This document shows positions 15,022-24,432 of a DNA stretch of 64,000 bases, piece by piece. Origin of the DNA: Thiohalobacter thiocyanaticus (GTDB taxonomy: Bacteria > Pseudomonadota > Gammaproteobacteria > Thiohalobacterales > Thiohalobacteraceae). Under the pieces are notes generated by a model that saw only the letters and a program-made list of their open reading frames with translations, made no database searches and was not told the DNA's origin. Position numbers and translations under genes: made by a program. Every line of letters starts with the position of its first letter. The first letter of the stretch is position 1. The stretch lies in the NCBI RefSeq assembly GCF_003932505.1, contig NZ_QZMU01000001.1:2613001-2677000 (forward strand), given 5' to 3'.

Positions 15022-16981
15022 TGGACTCGTCCCTGAGTGGCAATGAGATCTCATCGGTCGCGCCGGTGTCCGGGCCCGGCTCGGGAAAGACGGGCGCCAG
15101 CGCCACCGGCGCGCCGTCCTGCATGCGGGCCCAGGCCAGGTCGCGGTGAATGCGGCCGGCGCCGTCCAGGCTCAGGCCACCGCTGGCGCCGGCGTGCGGG
15201 CCGGCCAGGCCGCCGGCGTGAGGCGCGGAAAGATAGGCCAGCAGATGCAGGGCATCATGGCCGAAGGCGTAGAGGCGCGGATACTGGCGGGTGGAGTCGG
15301 GCCAGAGTCGTTGCGTGGTCTCGCGCAGCGCCTGGAAGGCCGGATCGAGCAGCCAGGGGGCGTCACAGAACCGGATGCCGTTCATGTCCTGGTCGCGGTC
15401 CCGGTCGATGTGGCCCTCGTAGCTGTGCGAGGTGCTGTAGAGCGCCAGGTCGCTGGCGTGGTGGAAGCGGAACAGGGGCTGCAGCAGGCGGGCGGTCTCG
15501 GGCCGGGCCAGCATGAAGACGAACTCGGCATCCTGGCGGCGCCGGGGCTCGAATTCCACCTGCCGCCCGAGCAGGCGCACCAGCCGGGTACGGCGGGCCT
15601 GGCTGGCATCCAGGTTGAGCAGGGTACGGACCTGGTCGGACAGGGCGCGGGCCTCACGGCCATAGTACTTCACTTCCAGCAGTTCGCCGCCCAGCGTCTC
15701 CCAGCGTTCCAGGAAGGCGGAAAACACCCGTTCACCCCAGGCGCCTTCCGGCACCAGCGCAAGCGCCCGGGTCCTGCCGCTGTGATAGGCGCGCTCAGCC
15801 ACCTGCCGGGCCTCGTCCTCGGGGGCCAGGCTGAACTGGTACAGGTTGGCGGGCAGCTCGCCCGCGGGGGTTTCCGGCAGCCAGTTCAGGGCCAGCACCG
15901 GGACGTCGAGGCGTCCGGCACGGGCCAGCTGGGCGACCGAATCCTTGCTCAAGGGACCGATCACGAACTGCGCGCCTTCGCGGATGGCCTGCTGGTACAG
16001 CGACCAGGCACGCCCCGGATCCTCGCCGATGTCATAGAAGCGCAGCGCCGGCCGCGGGCCTTCGAGCTCCAGGTTGTAGTGGGCGGTGAGCAGGCCGTTG
16101 CGGATGGCCTCGCCGGCCTCGGCGAGCCGACCCGAGAGCGGCAGGATGACGCCCACCTGTTCGGGGTAGCGGCCGCGCTCGGCGAGCCGGGTGCGCAGGT
16201 TGTCCAGGGTGGGATCCAGTACCGGGTGACGCGGATTGCGGTCACGCCAGTCGCTCAGGGCCTGTTCCAGCGCCATGGGGGCGGTGGCATGCTCGCGTGC
16301 CAGCTGCACCAGTTCCACCCAGCCGCCGAGCACCGGGCCCCCGTCCGGACGCAGCGCGGCCAGTGCCTGGGGATTGAGGTGGGACAGGGCCTCGATAATG
16401 GCCTGCTGGTTGGCCTCGCGCTCAGCCGGCGCCTCGAGCAGACCGTCCAGCCAGATGTGTTCACGCGCGCTCTGCAGGTGCTGGCCCTGGAGGGTATAGG
16501 CGCTGGCCCGCAGCCGGTGATAGCGCTGCTGGGCGCTCAGGGCGGCGGCATCGGGCGGGGCCTGGCGCAGCTGCTCCAGGGCCGCGGCGGCGTCGTTGCG
16601 GGCCAGCGCCAGGGCGGCACGACGCAGGTCCAGGCGAAATCCGGTCACCGGATCGGGCGGCAGGGTGGCGAGATTATCCAGCAGCAGCTCGGCCTGCTCC
16701 AGTTCACCGGTCTCGATCAGGATGTCCGCAGCCTGCAGCCGGTAATCCAGAGCCCGGTCGGCCGGGGCGGTTTCGGCGGCCTGCAGGTATAGCCGTACCG
16801 CCCCGGCCGCATCGCCCGCCTCGAGACGGGCCTCGGCCGCCGGCAGCTGTGCCGGCGCCACCACGGGCGCGGGCGCCTCGCGCGGCGGTTGGCCGGCACA
16901 GCCGGCAAGTACGGCCAGGGCAGTGAGGACCAGAAGCTGCCGGATCCGGCGGACGGGGGTGGGCCTGGAAAGCAGGGTCAC
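14921..16981 (-). CDS. lpoA: Penicillin-binding protein activator lipoprotein LpoA
   Basis: This 686-residue outer-membrane lipoprotein has the lipobox VLAGCAGQ near residue 29. An N-terminal helical TPR-like domain (about 35-270) precedes a periplasmic-binding-protein-like domain (from VGVILPLSGRLAEAGEAIRNG, about 285-620), as in LpoA, which activates PBP1a. The C-terminal tail of about 60 residues is Pro/Gly-rich and extends through the yraN start. It begins with GTG 16981 and diverges from rsmI, as in E. coli. Confidence 0.9.
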   Translation of the reverse strand: MTLLSRPTPVRRIRQLLVLTALAVLAGCAGQPPREAPAPVVAPAQLPAAEARLEAGDAAGAVRLYLQAAETAPADRALDYRLQAADILIETGELEQAELLLDNLATLPPDPVTGFRLDLRRAALALARNDAAAALEQLRQAPPDAAALSAQQRYHRLRASAYTLQGQHLQSAREHIWLDGLLEAPAEREANQQAIIEALSHLNPQALAALRPDGGPVLGGWVELVQLAREHATAPMALEQALSDWRDRNPRHPVLDPTLDNLRTRLAERGRYPEQVGVILPLSGRLAEAGEAIRNGLLTAHYNLELEGPRPALRFYDIGEDPGRAWSLYQQAIREGAQFVIGPLSKDSVAQLARAGRLDVPVLALNWLPETPAGELPANLYQFSLAPEDEARQVAERAYHSGRTRALALVPEGAWGERVFSAFLERWETLGGELLEVKYYGREARALSDQVRTLLNLDASQARRTRLVRLLGRQVEFEPRRRQDAEFVFMLARPETARLLQPLFRFHHASDLALYSTSHSYEGHIDRDRDQDMNGIRFCDAPWLLDPAFQALRETTQRLWPDSTRQYPRLYAFGHDALHLLAYLSAPHAGGLAGPHAGASGGLSLDGAGRIHRDLAWARMQDGAPVALAPVFPEPGPDTGATDEISLPLRDESNAANTEPYPGPRPGGGAPRAPLPAATGAETGQP

Positions 16982-17070
16982 GATGGGTGCGGGCTCCGTT
17001 TTTCTTGACCGCTATTGTACCCTGCTTTATTCGGCCGTTCGACTTGACGGCGGCAACCGGGGGGCAGGGA

Positions 17071-17916
17071 ATGGATGCAACAGGTGGTGTGCTGTATGTG
17101 GTGGCCACGCCGATCGGCAATCTGGCCGACATGAGCCGGCGGGCGGTCGAGATCCTGCAGTCGGTGGACCTGGTCGCCGCCGAGGATACCCGCCATTCCC
17201 TGCCGCTGCTGCAGCACTACGGCATCCGTACCCCCCTGCAGTCCTGTCATGAACACAACGAGGCGCAGGTCAGCCCGCGCCTGGTCGAACAGCTGCGGGC
17301 CGGGCGGCGCATCGCTCTGATCTCGGATGCCGGCACACCGCTGGTGAGCGATCCGGGCTTTGCCCTGGTGCGGGCGGCCATCGCGGCGGACATCCCGGTG
17401 GTGCCCGTGCCCGGTCCCAGCGCCCTGGTCGCGGCACTGTCGGTGGCCGGCCTGCCCACCGATCGCTTCCGCTTCGAAGGTTTTCTGCCGGCGAAGGCCG
17501 GTGCACGCGCTGCACGGCTGACTGCGCTGGCCGGCGAGACCGCCACCCTGGTGTTCTATGAATCCAGCCACCGCATCCAGGCGAGTCTCACCGACATGGC
17601 CGCGGCCTTCGGTGGCGAGCGCCCGGCAGTGGTGGCGCGCGAGCTGACCAAGCGCTTCGAGCAGATCGAGCGCGGCAGTCTCGGTCACCTGGCACAGTGG
17701 ATCGACGCGGACGACAACCGCCGCAAGGGCGAGTTCGTGGTGATGGTCCAGGGAGCCGAGGCTGCGGCGGGCCGGGATGAGGCCGAGATCCGCCGCATTC
17801 TCGGGATTCTGCTCAAGCACCTGCCGGTCAAGACGGCCGCGGCAGCCGCCGCCGAGATCACCGGGGAACGCAGGAACGCCCTGTATCAGCTGGCGCTGGA
17901 GCTGGGGGAGGGATAG
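17071..17916 (+). CDS. rsmI: 16S rRNA (cytidine1402-2'-O)-methyltransferase
   Basis: This 281-residue enzyme methylates the 2'-O of C1402 in the ribosomal decoding centre. Family motifs are YVVATPIGNLADMSRRA near the start, AEDTRHS, ISDAGTPLVSDPG and VPGPSALVAALS. ATG 17071, preceded by GGGCAGGG, gives the usual N-terminus; the in-frame extension to 16987 covers the divergent promoter region shared with lpoA. Confidence 0.95.
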   Translation: MDATGGVLYVVATPIGNLADMSRRAVEILQSVDLVAAEDTRHSLPLLQHYGIRTPLQSCHEHNEAQVSPRLVEQLRAGRRIALISDAGTPLVSDPGFALVRAAIAADIPVVPVPGPSALVAALSVAGLPTDRFRFEGFLPAKAGARAARLTALAGETATLVFYESSHRIQASLTDMAAAFGGERPAVVARELTKRFEQIERGSLGHLAQWIDADDNRRKGEFVVMVQGAEAAAGRDEAEIRRILGILLKHLPVKTAAAAAAEITGERRNALYQLALELGEG

Positions 17917-17965
17917 TGGGTCTGGTTTTTATGCCACAAAAATAAACATACCTGATGCCTGCACC

Positions 17966-18052
17966 TGTCATTGCGAGGAACGAAGTGACGCGGCAATCTC
18001 TCACCGACTGATTCCATATTTAAGAGATTGCCGCGCTTCGCTCGCAATGACA
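17966..18052. repeat. Palindromic repeat, family A copy 1 (GTCATTGCGAG...)
   Basis: TGTCATTGCGAG...CGGCAATCTC on the left is inverted as GAGATTGCCG...CTCGCAATGACA on the right, with an AT-rich centre. Copies of the same arms lie at 20868-20951 and 52743-52826. It is REP/BIME-like intergenic DNA between the convergent rsmI and trhP genes and may act as a two-way transcript end. Confidence 0.85.
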
Positions 18053-18091
18053 GGCATGCTCAGTGTGCAGCCAGGCTGAAATGAAATTGAA

Positions 18092-19402
18092 TTATGTGGG
18101 TTCGTCCGTGGATAGTTCCCGCGCGATCAACCCCAGCTCATACTCCCCCGGCTCCAGCGGAATGCGCACCCGGTAGCCGCCGCCCGGGGCTTCCTGCATC
18201 GGGTTGCCCCGCGCGTCCTGCATGTCCTGCAGCTGCAGCCGCCGGTTGCCCTGCGGCAGGATCAGTTCCAGCGCGTCACCGACGGCGAACTTGTTCTTGA
18301 CTGCCACCTCGGCCAGGCCGCTGGCCGGGTCGTAGCCGCTGATCTCACCCACGAACTGCTGGCGCACCTGGTCGGAGCGGCTGCTCAGGTAGTTCTGGTA
18401 GTCCTGGTCGGCATGGCGCTGGTAGAAGCCGTCGGTGTAGCCGCGGTTGGCCAGGTTGTCGAGGGTGTTGAGCAGTTCGGGATCGAAGGGCCGGCCGGCG
18501 ACGGCATCGTCGATGGCGGCGCGGTAGACCTGGGCGGTGCGGGCGACATAGTAGTGCGACTTGGTGCGCCCCTCGATCTTGAGGCTGTCGATGCCGATCG
18601 CCACCAGGCGGTGGATGTGCTCGATGGCGCGCAGGTCCTTCGAGTTCATGATGTAGGTGCCGTGCTCATCCTCCTCGATCGGCATCAGCTCGCCGGGGCG
18701 TTCCTTCTCCTCAATGAAATGCACCGGCGCATCGTTCAGGCTGATCTCCTTCGGCCGAGCGTCGCCGCTGGCGTCCCGTTCGCCCTCGTGCACCTGGTAT
18801 TCCCAGCGGCAGGCGTTGGTGCAGGTGCCCTGGTTGGCGTCGCGGTGATTGAAGTAGCCCGACAGCAGGCAGCGCCCGGAGTAGGCGATGCAGAGTGCCC
18901 CGTGGACGAACACCTCCAGTTCCATGTCCGGGCACTGCTGGCGAATCTCGGCGACCTCGTCCAGCGACAGTTCGCGTGACAGGATGATGCGCTTGATGCC
19001 GAGCTGCTGCCAGAAGCGCACCGCGGCATAGTTCATGGTATTGGCCTGCACCGAGAGATGGATCGGCAGCTCCGGCCAGCGCTCGCGCGCCAGCAGGATC
19101 AGGCCCGGGTCGGCCATGATCAGCGCGTCCGGGCCGAGGGCGACCACCGGCTCCATGTCCTTGATGAAGGTCTTTACCTTGCTGTTATGCGGCAGTGCGT
19201 TGCTGGCCAGGAAGAACTGCCGGCCAGCGGCGTGGGCGGTCTCGATGCCCTGCTGCAGCCTGTCCAGGCGGCTGAAGTCGTTGTTGCGCACCCGCAGGCT
19301 GTAGCGCGGCATGCCGGCATAGACGGCGTCGGCGCCGAAGGCCAGGGCATAGCGCAGGTTGTTCAGGGTGCCGGCCGGGGCCAGCAGTTCGGGGCGGTTC
19401 AT
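18092..19402 (-). CDS. trhP: U32-family tRNA hydroxylation protein (YegQ-like)
   Basis: This 436-residue protein is closely similar to E. coli YegQ/TrhP, needed for prephenate-dependent hydroxylation of uridine 34 in some tRNAs. Recognisable blocks are RPELLAPAGTLNNLRYA, MPRYSLRVRNNDF, HLSVQANTMN, ELEVFVHGALCIAYSGRC and GTCTNACRW. The conserved Cys residues are the likely Fe-S or substrate ligands. ATG 19402 begins the family N-terminus; the extension to 19498 is not supported. Confidence 0.92.
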   Translation of the reverse strand: MNRPELLAPAGTLNNLRYALAFGADAVYAGMPRYSLRVRNNDFSRLDRLQQGIETAHAAGRQFFLASNALPHNSKVKTFIKDMEPVVALGPDALIMADPGLILLARERWPELPIHLSVQANTMNYAAVRFWQQLGIKRIILSRELSLDEVAEIRQQCPDMELEVFVHGALCIAYSGRCLLSGYFNHRDANQGTCTNACRWEYQVHEGERDASGDARPKEISLNDAPVHFIEEKERPGELMPIEEDEHGTYIMNSKDLRAIEHIHRLVAIGIDSLKIEGRTKSHYYVARTAQVYRAAIDDAVAGRPFDPELLNTLDNLANRGYTDGFYQRHADQDYQNYLSSRSDQVRQQFVGEISGYDPASGLAEVAVKNKFAVGDALELILPQGNRRLQLQDMQDARGNPMQEAPGGGYRVRIPLEPGEYELGLIARELSTDEPT

Positions 19403-19547
19403 GGTGATCGCGGCCTGGATGTGTGGGCAGGGGATTCTAGCATCCTGGCTGACCTGGGCGGGAGTAACGCGGAGGGCATTTATGCCCTGTGGGTACAAAG
19501 ACGCAGAGACGCAGAGGTTTTTCGTGTAACCACAATTTTGTTCTCCC

Positions 19548-19615
19548 GTCCTTCCCGCGCAGGCGGGAATCCCTGACCGCTGCGGCTGCTGGATCCCGGC
19601 CTGCGCCGGGATGAC
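19548..19615. repeat. Palindromic repeat, family B copy 1 (GTCATnCCCGC...)
   Basis: Two small hairpins, TTCCCGCGCAGGCGGGAA and ATCCCGGCCTGCGCCGGGAT, are separated by about 20 bp. The overall arms begin GTC and end GAC. Related copies lie at 24536-24602, 32906-32981, 38787-38855 and, as one hairpin, 61506-61531. A fragment of another common repeat (GACGCAGAGACGCAGAGG) lies just left at 19500-19517. Confidence 0.8.
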
Positions 19616-19650
19616 GGGAAATTTCGGGTATATCCGGTTAATTTTGAGTC

Positions 19651-19738
19651 CGTAGGCCGGGATAAGCGCAGCGTTCCCGGCAAACCGGGCCGATGCCGGA
19701 AACGGGCCAGGCGGCCGTTATTCCGGCCTGCGCCTACG
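19651..19738. repeat. Palindromic repeat, family C copy 1; overlaps the queG stop
   Basis: CGTAGGCCGGGATAAGCGCAG at the left is mirrored by TTATTCCGGCCTGCGCCTACG at the right. The right tip contains CTA, which on the minus strand is the TAG stop codon of queG. A second copy lies at 38904-38983. Confidence 0.8.
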
Positions 19739-20795
19739 TATGTTGCGCCAGTGCCCACGCCACATGCTCGCGCACCAGCTCGGAGGGGTGATCGGCGCGC
19801 GCCTGCAGCGCCGCGATTACCCCGGGCGAGGTCGGGGCGTTGCCCAGGGCCACGGCGATGTTGCGCAGCCAGCGCTCGTGCCCGATACGGCGGATGGCGC
19901 TGCCCTCGGTGCGGGCGAGGAAGGTGGGCTCGTCCCAGCCGAAGCACTCGATCAGCCCGGCCGTGTCCAGGCCGTGGCGGGGCTGGAAGTCGTCCTCGGC
20001 CGTGATGCGGGCGAAACGGTTCCAGGGGCAGACCAGCTGGCAGTCGTCGCAGCCGTAGATGCGGTTGCCCAGCAGCGGGCGCAGCTCGACCGGGATCGGG
20101 CCGTGCAGTTCGATGGTGAGATAGGAGATGCACAGGCGGGCGTCGAGCTCGTAGGGCGCCACGATGGCGCCGGTGGGACAGGCGTCGATGCAGCTGCGGC
20201 AGGTGCCGCAGTGGTTTTCGGCCGGTGAGTCCACCGGCAGCGGCAGGTCGGTGTAGAGTTCACCGAGAAAGAACCAGGAGCCGGTCTGCTTGTGGATCAG
20301 GTTGGTGTGCTTGCCGATCCAGCCCAGCCCGGCCTGCTCGGCCAGGGCCTTCTCCAGCACCGGCGCGCTGTCGGTGAAGGCGCGGTAGCCAAAGGGGCCG
20401 GTGACCTGTTCGATGCGCCGTGCCAGTTGCTGCAGCCGCTTGCGCAGCAGCTTGTGATAGTCCCGGCCCAGGGCGTACCGGGAAATGAAGGCCTGCCCGG
20501 GCGATTGCAGTACCGTATCGGGATCCGCCGCATCGGGCCAGTAGTTCAGCCGCACCGAGATCACCCGCAGGGTGCCGGGCTCGAGTTCGGCCGGCCGGCT
20601 GCGGCGGGTGCCGTGGCGGGCCATGTAGCCCATCTCGCCATGGCGGCCGGCGGCCAGCCAGTTCAGCAGATGCGTCTCGGCATCGGAGAGGTCGGTGCCG
20701 GTGATGCCGATCTGGTCGAAACCCAGCTCCGCGCCCCAGGCCTTGATGTCGCGGGCGAGCTGGTCGAGGTCGTTGATGGCGGGTGAGGTGGACAT
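19734..20795 (-). CDS. queG: Epoxyqueuosine reductase
   Basis: This 353-residue cobalamin/Fe-S enzyme performs the last step of queuosine tRNA modification. Two [4Fe-4S] ligand sets are visible: CGTCRSCIDACPTGAI and YGCDDCQLVCPWN. The N-terminal block FDQIGITGTDLS and ISRYALGRDYHKLLR are typical of the family. The C-terminal region is HEAT-repeat-like (LVREHVAWALAQ). ATG 20795 is used; the frame upstream to 21203 is read-through. The stop lies in a family C repeat. Divergent from nnr, as in E. coli. Confidence 0.94.
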   Translation of the reverse strand: MSTSPAINDLDQLARDIKAWGAELGFDQIGITGTDLSDAETHLLNWLAAGRHGEMGYMARHGTRRSRPAELEPGTLRVISVRLNYWPDAADPDTVLQSPGQAFISRYALGRDYHKLLRKRLQQLARRIEQVTGPFGYRAFTDSAPVLEKALAEQAGLGWIGKHTNLIHKQTGSWFFLGELYTDLPLPVDSPAENHCGTCRSCIDACPTGAIVAPYELDARLCISYLTIELHGPIPVELRPLLGNRIYGCDDCQLVCPWNRFARITAEDDFQPRHGLDTAGLIECFGWDEPTFLARTEGSAIRRIGHERWLRNIAVALGNAPTSPGVIAALQARADHPSELVREHVAWALAQHT

Positions 20796-20867
20796 GGAGC
20801 ACCGAGGGTGGAGGGCAGGATATGCAACCGCTGTGATGATCGTCATGAAGGGCGGAAAAACAATCCC

Positions 20868-20951
20868 GTCATTGCGAGCGCAGCGTGGCAATCTCATAAT
20901 GCTGGCTCGGTTGGTTGGAGATTGCCACGGCGCTGCGCGCCTCGCAATGAC
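20868..20951. repeat. Palindromic repeat, family A copy 2
   Basis: GTCATTGCGAGCGCAGCGTGG then CAATCTC is mirrored by GAGATTGCCACG...CTCGCAATGAC. It lies between the divergent queG and nnr starts, so here the repeat sits in a promoter region rather than at gene ends. Confidence 0.85.
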
Positions 20952-20983
20952 AGCCTGGTAGTGACGCCGCTGGAATCCCTTGC

Positions 20984-22495
20984 ATGAAACCGCAAACCGG
21001 TTGTGAACCTTTGTACAGCGCCGCCCAGGTGCGCGAACTGGACCGTATCGCCATCGAGGTCCGCGGCGTGCCCGGCTATGAACTGATGACGCGGGCCGGC
21101 GCGGCCGCCTTTGCGGCCCTGCGCCGGCACTGGCCGGAGGCGCGGCGGGTGCATGTGCTGTGCGGCGCCGGCAACAATGCCGGCGATGGCTATGTGCTGG
21201 CACGGCTGGCGCGGGCGGAGGGGTGGTATGCGAGCGTGGGCTGGCTGGCTGCTCCCGAGCGACTGCAGGGCGATGCCCGCACGGCCTGGGAGGATGCGGT
21301 CGAGGCCGGGGTGACGGTCGCGCCCTTCGACGCCGGGCGGCTCACTGCCTGTGAGGTCATCGTCGACGGCCTGCTCGGGACCGGACTGCAGCGCGGGGTT
21401 GAAGACGACTGGGCCGCGGCCATCGCGGCGGTCAATGCCAGCGGAGTGCCGGTGCTGGCCCTGGATATCCCTTCGGGCCTGGCCGCCGACACCGGCCGGG
21501 TGCTGGGCACGGCGATCCGGGCTGCGCTGACCGTGACCTTCATCGGCCGCAAGGTCGGGCTCTATACCGGCCAGGCCGCGGATCATGTCGGTGAAGTGGT
21601 GTTTGCCGGGCTGGAGCTGCCGGCCGATCTCGCCGCGGATATGTCGCCCCGGTCCTGGCTGGCCGGGCCCGATTACGCCGCGGCCCGGCTGGCGCCGCGC
21701 CCGCGCACGGCGCACAAGGGGGCCTTCGGCCATGTGCTGATCGTCGGCGGCCAGCCGGGCATGGGCGGGGCGGTGCGGCTGGCCGGCGAGGCCGCGGCCC
21801 GGGTCGGGGCCGGGCTGGTCAGTATCGCCACCGATCCCGGCCAGGTGCCGGGCGTGCTGGCCGGGCGGCCCGAGCTCATGGTCGCCGGCGTGACCGGGCC
21901 GCAGGAACTGGAGCCGCTGCTGGCGCGGGCCACTGTCATCGCCCTGGGGCCGGGACTGGGGCAGGGGCGCTGGAGCCGCGCCCTGTTCGAACGTCTGCTG
22001 CGGAGCGAACTGCCGCTGGTGCTGGATGCCGATGCCCTGAACCTGCTGGCGGATGCACCCTTGCGGCGTGACGACTGGATTCTCACCCCGCACCCCGGGG
22101 AAGCCGCGCGCCTGCTGGGCTGCACCACGGCCGAGGTCGAGGCCGACCGGGCGGCGGCGGTGTGCCGCCTGCAGGAGCGTTATGGCGGCGTGGCGGTGCT
22201 CAAGGGCGCGGGCAGCCTGGTCTGCGCCGGCGACGGCCTGTGGCTGGTCCCGGGCGGTAACCCGGGCATGGCCAGCGGCGGCATGGGCGATGTGTTGACC
22301 GGCATGATCGCCGGCCTGCGGGCGCAGGGACTGGCGGCGGCCGAGGCCGCGGTCACGGCCGTGTGGCTGCATGCGGCGGCCGGCGACCGGGCCGCCCGCG
22401 CCGGTGAGCGCGGTCTGCTGGCCGGCGACCTGCTGGCCGAGCTGCGCGGCCTGGTCAATCCCGCGCAGGGCACGGCGCATGACCCGCACGCTTGA
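20984..22495 (+). CDS. nnr: Bifunctional NAD(P)H-hydrate epimerase / ADP-dependent NAD(P)H-hydrate dehydratase
   Basis: This 503-residue fusion enzyme repairs damaged NAD(P)HX. The N-terminal YjeF_N epimerase domain (about 1-215) has GAGNNAGDGYVLARL and DGLLGTGLQR. The C-terminal carbohydrate-kinase-like dehydratase (about 225-495) has HKGAFGHVLIVGG, ALGPGLGQ, LTPHPGEAARLLG and GNPGMASGGMGDVL. Both halves are complete. Its end overlaps tsaE by 17 bp, so the two are translationally linked. Confidence 0.95.
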   Translation: MKPQTGCEPLYSAAQVRELDRIAIEVRGVPGYELMTRAGAAAFAALRRHWPEARRVHVLCGAGNNAGDGYVLARLARAEGWYASVGWLAAPERLQGDARTAWEDAVEAGVTVAPFDAGRLTACEVIVDGLLGTGLQRGVEDDWAAAIAAVNASGVPVLALDIPSGLAADTGRVLGTAIRAALTVTFIGRKVGLYTGQAADHVGEVVFAGLELPADLAADMSPRSWLAGPDYAAARLAPRPRTAHKGAFGHVLIVGGQPGMGGAVRLAGEAAARVGAGLVSIATDPGQVPGVLAGRPELMVAGVTGPQELEPLLARATVIALGPGLGQGRWSRALFERLLRSELPLVLDADALNLLADAPLRRDDWILTPHPGEAARLLGCTTAEVEADRAAAVCRLQERYGGVAVLKGAGSLVCAGDGLWLVPGGNPGMASGGMGDVLTGMIAGLRAQGLAAAEAAVTAVWLHAAAGDRAARAGERGLLAGDLLAELRGLVNPAQGTAHDPHA

Positions 22496-22946
22496 GCTGG
22501 CCGGCGAGGCTGCCATGGAGGCCTTCGGCGCGCGCCTGGCCCGGTTGCTGCCGGTCGGACTGCGCATCCATCTGCAGGGCGATCTGGGGGCCGGCAAGAC
22601 TACCCTGGTGCGCGGGTTCCTGCGCGGGCTGGGTTATGCCGGACGGGTGAAAAGCCCGACCTACACTCTGATCGAACCCTATTGGATCGACGGGCGTCAG
22701 CTCTATCACCTGGACCTGTACCGCCTGGCCGATCCCGAAGAGCTGGAATTCCTCGGTATCCGCGACCTGTTCGAGCCGGGCGTGACCAGTCTGATCGAGT
22801 GGCCGGAGCGCGGCGCCGGACTGCTGCCGCCGCCCGACCTGCTGATCCGTATCGAGCACCTGCCCGAGGGTCGGCGACTGTCGCTGGAGCGGGGTCCGGA
22901 ACCGCTCCCGGAGCTGGATGCTGCGCTTGATGCGGCCATGAATTAG
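22479..22946 (+). CDS. tsaE: tRNA N6-threonylcarbamoyladenosine synthesis ATPase
   Basis: This 155-residue P-loop ATPase works with TsaB/TsaD in making t6A37 of ANN-decoding tRNAs. Walker A is GDLGAGKTTLVRG; KSPTYTLIEPY, LYHLDLYRL and LIEWPERG are family motifs. The start at ATG 22479 lies within nnr, giving a 17-bp overlap; the frame extending to 22371 is read-through. Confidence 0.94.
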   Translation: MTRTLELAGEAAMEAFGARLARLLPVGLRIHLQGDLGAGKTTLVRGFLRGLGYAGRVKSPTYTLIEPYWIDGRQLYHLDLYRLADPEELEFLGIRDLFEPGVTSLIEWPERGAGLLPPPDLLIRIEHLPEGRRLSLERGPEPLPELDAALDAAMN

Positions 22947-22997
22947 ACCGCTTTCACAGAAGTGTTTCATATCCTCCCGATAAGGAAAGAAAAACGC

Positions 22998-23026
22998 TTG
23001 AATTTGATGCGCGCTCCGGCTACATT
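22998..23026 (+). promoter_or_regulatory. Candidate promoter of amiB
   Basis: TTGAAT (22998-23003) and TACATT (23021-23026) are separated by 17 bp in the gap after tsaE and lie 54 bp before the amiB start. This would give amiB-mutL-miaA a start independent of nnr-tsaE. Confidence 0.4.
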
Positions 23027-23080
23027 CGGAGCATTGCCTCATTGGCATCCGATCCGACCGGCCCCGGGAGAGGCAGCAAC

Positions 23081-24394
23081 ATGCGGATGAAAAGGCGTTT
23101 CGGGCTTCTGTTACTGGGCTGGCTCACCTCCCTGTGGGCCGTTGCCGCCGAGGTGACGCAGGTGCGCGTATGGGCGGACGCCGAGCGTACCCGCCTGGTG
23201 CTGGATCTGGATGCCCCGGTCGAACACGAGCTGTTCACCCTGAGCGGTCCCGAACGGGTGGTCGTTGACCTGGAAGGTACCCGGTTGTCGGCGGACAAGC
23301 TCGAACGCGCCACCAGCGGGCCGATCCGCAACCTGCGCCACGGGGTGCGCAACGGCCGCGATCTGCGCCTGGTGCTGGATCTGAGCGGACCGGTCAAGGC
23401 CAGGAGTTTTCTGCTCAAGCCCGACCAGGAATCCGGCCATCGGCTGGTGGTGGACCTGGAAACCTCCGGCCAGGCGCGGCGCGCGCCCGAACGCCCGGTC
23501 AAGTCGGTGGACCAGATCCGCAGTCCACGGGATCTGGTCATCGCCATCGACCCCGGCCATGGCGGCAAGGACCCGGGGGCGCGCGGTACCCACGGCACCC
23601 ATGAAAAACAGGTGGTGCTGGAAATCGCCCGGCGGCTGGCCCGGCATGTCAACCAGGAACCCGGCATGCGCGCGGTGCTGACCCGCGACGGCGACCGCTT
23701 CCTGTCGCTGCGCCAGCGCATGGACATTGCCCGCAAGCACGACGCCGACCTGTTCGTCTCCGTCCATGCCGATGCCTTCCGTGACCGCCGGGTGCAGGGC
23801 TCATCGGTGTATGTGCTGTCGCGGCGCGGCGCCAGTTCCGAGATGGCCCGCATCCTGGCCCAGTCGGAGAACGCCGCCGATCTGGCCGGGGGGGTGAGCC
23901 TCAACGACAAGGACGAACTGCTGCGCTCGGTGATCCTGGACCTGTCGCAGTCGGCCAGCATCGAGGCCAGCCTGGAGGTGGCGGACAATGTGCTGCAGGG
24001 GCTGCAGCAGGTCGGCAAGGTACACAAGGATCATGTCCAGCAGGCCGGCTTCGTGGTGCTGAAGTCCCCGGATATCCCCTCCATCCTGGTCGAGACCGCC
24101 TTCATCTCCAACCCGGGCGAGGAGCGCAAGCTCAAACAGGCCGGACACCAGGAAAAGCTGGCCCGGGCCATGCTCGCCGGCATCCGCAATTATTTCTATT
24201 CCAACCCCCCGCCCGGCACCTATGTCGCCCTGCACAATCCGCGCGAATACGTGATCCGGCGCGGCGACACCCTGAGCGAGATCGCCAGCCGTTACAACGT
24301 CAGTCTGCGGGCGCTGCGCGCGACCAATGGCCTGAATGGCGACCGGCTCTACGTCGGTCAGACCCTGCGCATTCCCGAGGCCGGGGAGGGCTGA
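23081..24394 (+). CDS. amiB: N-acetylmuramoyl-L-alanine amidase (AMIN-Amidase_3-LysM)
   Basis: This 437-residue exported cell-wall hydrolase splits daughter-cell peptidoglycan. A signal peptide (ends near WAVAAE) is followed by an AMIN domain (about 25-130) and a zinc amidase domain (about 155-380: IAIDPGHGGKDPGA, VSVHADAF, ILVETAFISNPGEE supply the His/Glu ligands). A C-terminal LysM domain (about 390-435, YVIRRGDTLSEIASRY) follows. ATG 23081 is preceded by GGGAGAGG. Context (nnr-tsaE-amiB-mutL) is conserved in gammaproteobacteria. Confidence 0.94.
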   Translation: MRMKRRFGLLLLGWLTSLWAVAAEVTQVRVWADAERTRLVLDLDAPVEHELFTLSGPERVVVDLEGTRLSADKLERATSGPIRNLRHGVRNGRDLRLVLDLSGPVKARSFLLKPDQESGHRLVVDLETSGQARRAPERPVKSVDQIRSPRDLVIAIDPGHGGKDPGARGTHGTHEKQVVLEIARRLARHVNQEPGMRAVLTRDGDRFLSLRQRMDIARKHDADLFVSVHADAFRDRRVQGSSVYVLSRRGASSEMARILAQSENAADLAGGVSLNDKDELLRSVILDLSQSASIEASLEVADNVLQGLQQVGKVHKDHVQQAGFVVLKSPDIPSILVETAFISNPGEERKLKQAGHQEKLARAMLAGIRNYFYSNPPPGTYVALHNPREYVIRRGDTLSEIASRYNVSLRALRATNGLNGDRLYVGQTLRIPEAGEG

Positions 24395-24432
24395 GACCCG
24401 GCCCGCTCTGCACGGATCGGCCCGGTGTAGAT

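Noticed and set aside
20894-22597. 567-codon minus-strand open frame opposite nnr
   Set aside because: Shadow of a clearly recognised gene on the plus strand; Arg/Gln/Ala-rich with no motif or ribosome binding site.
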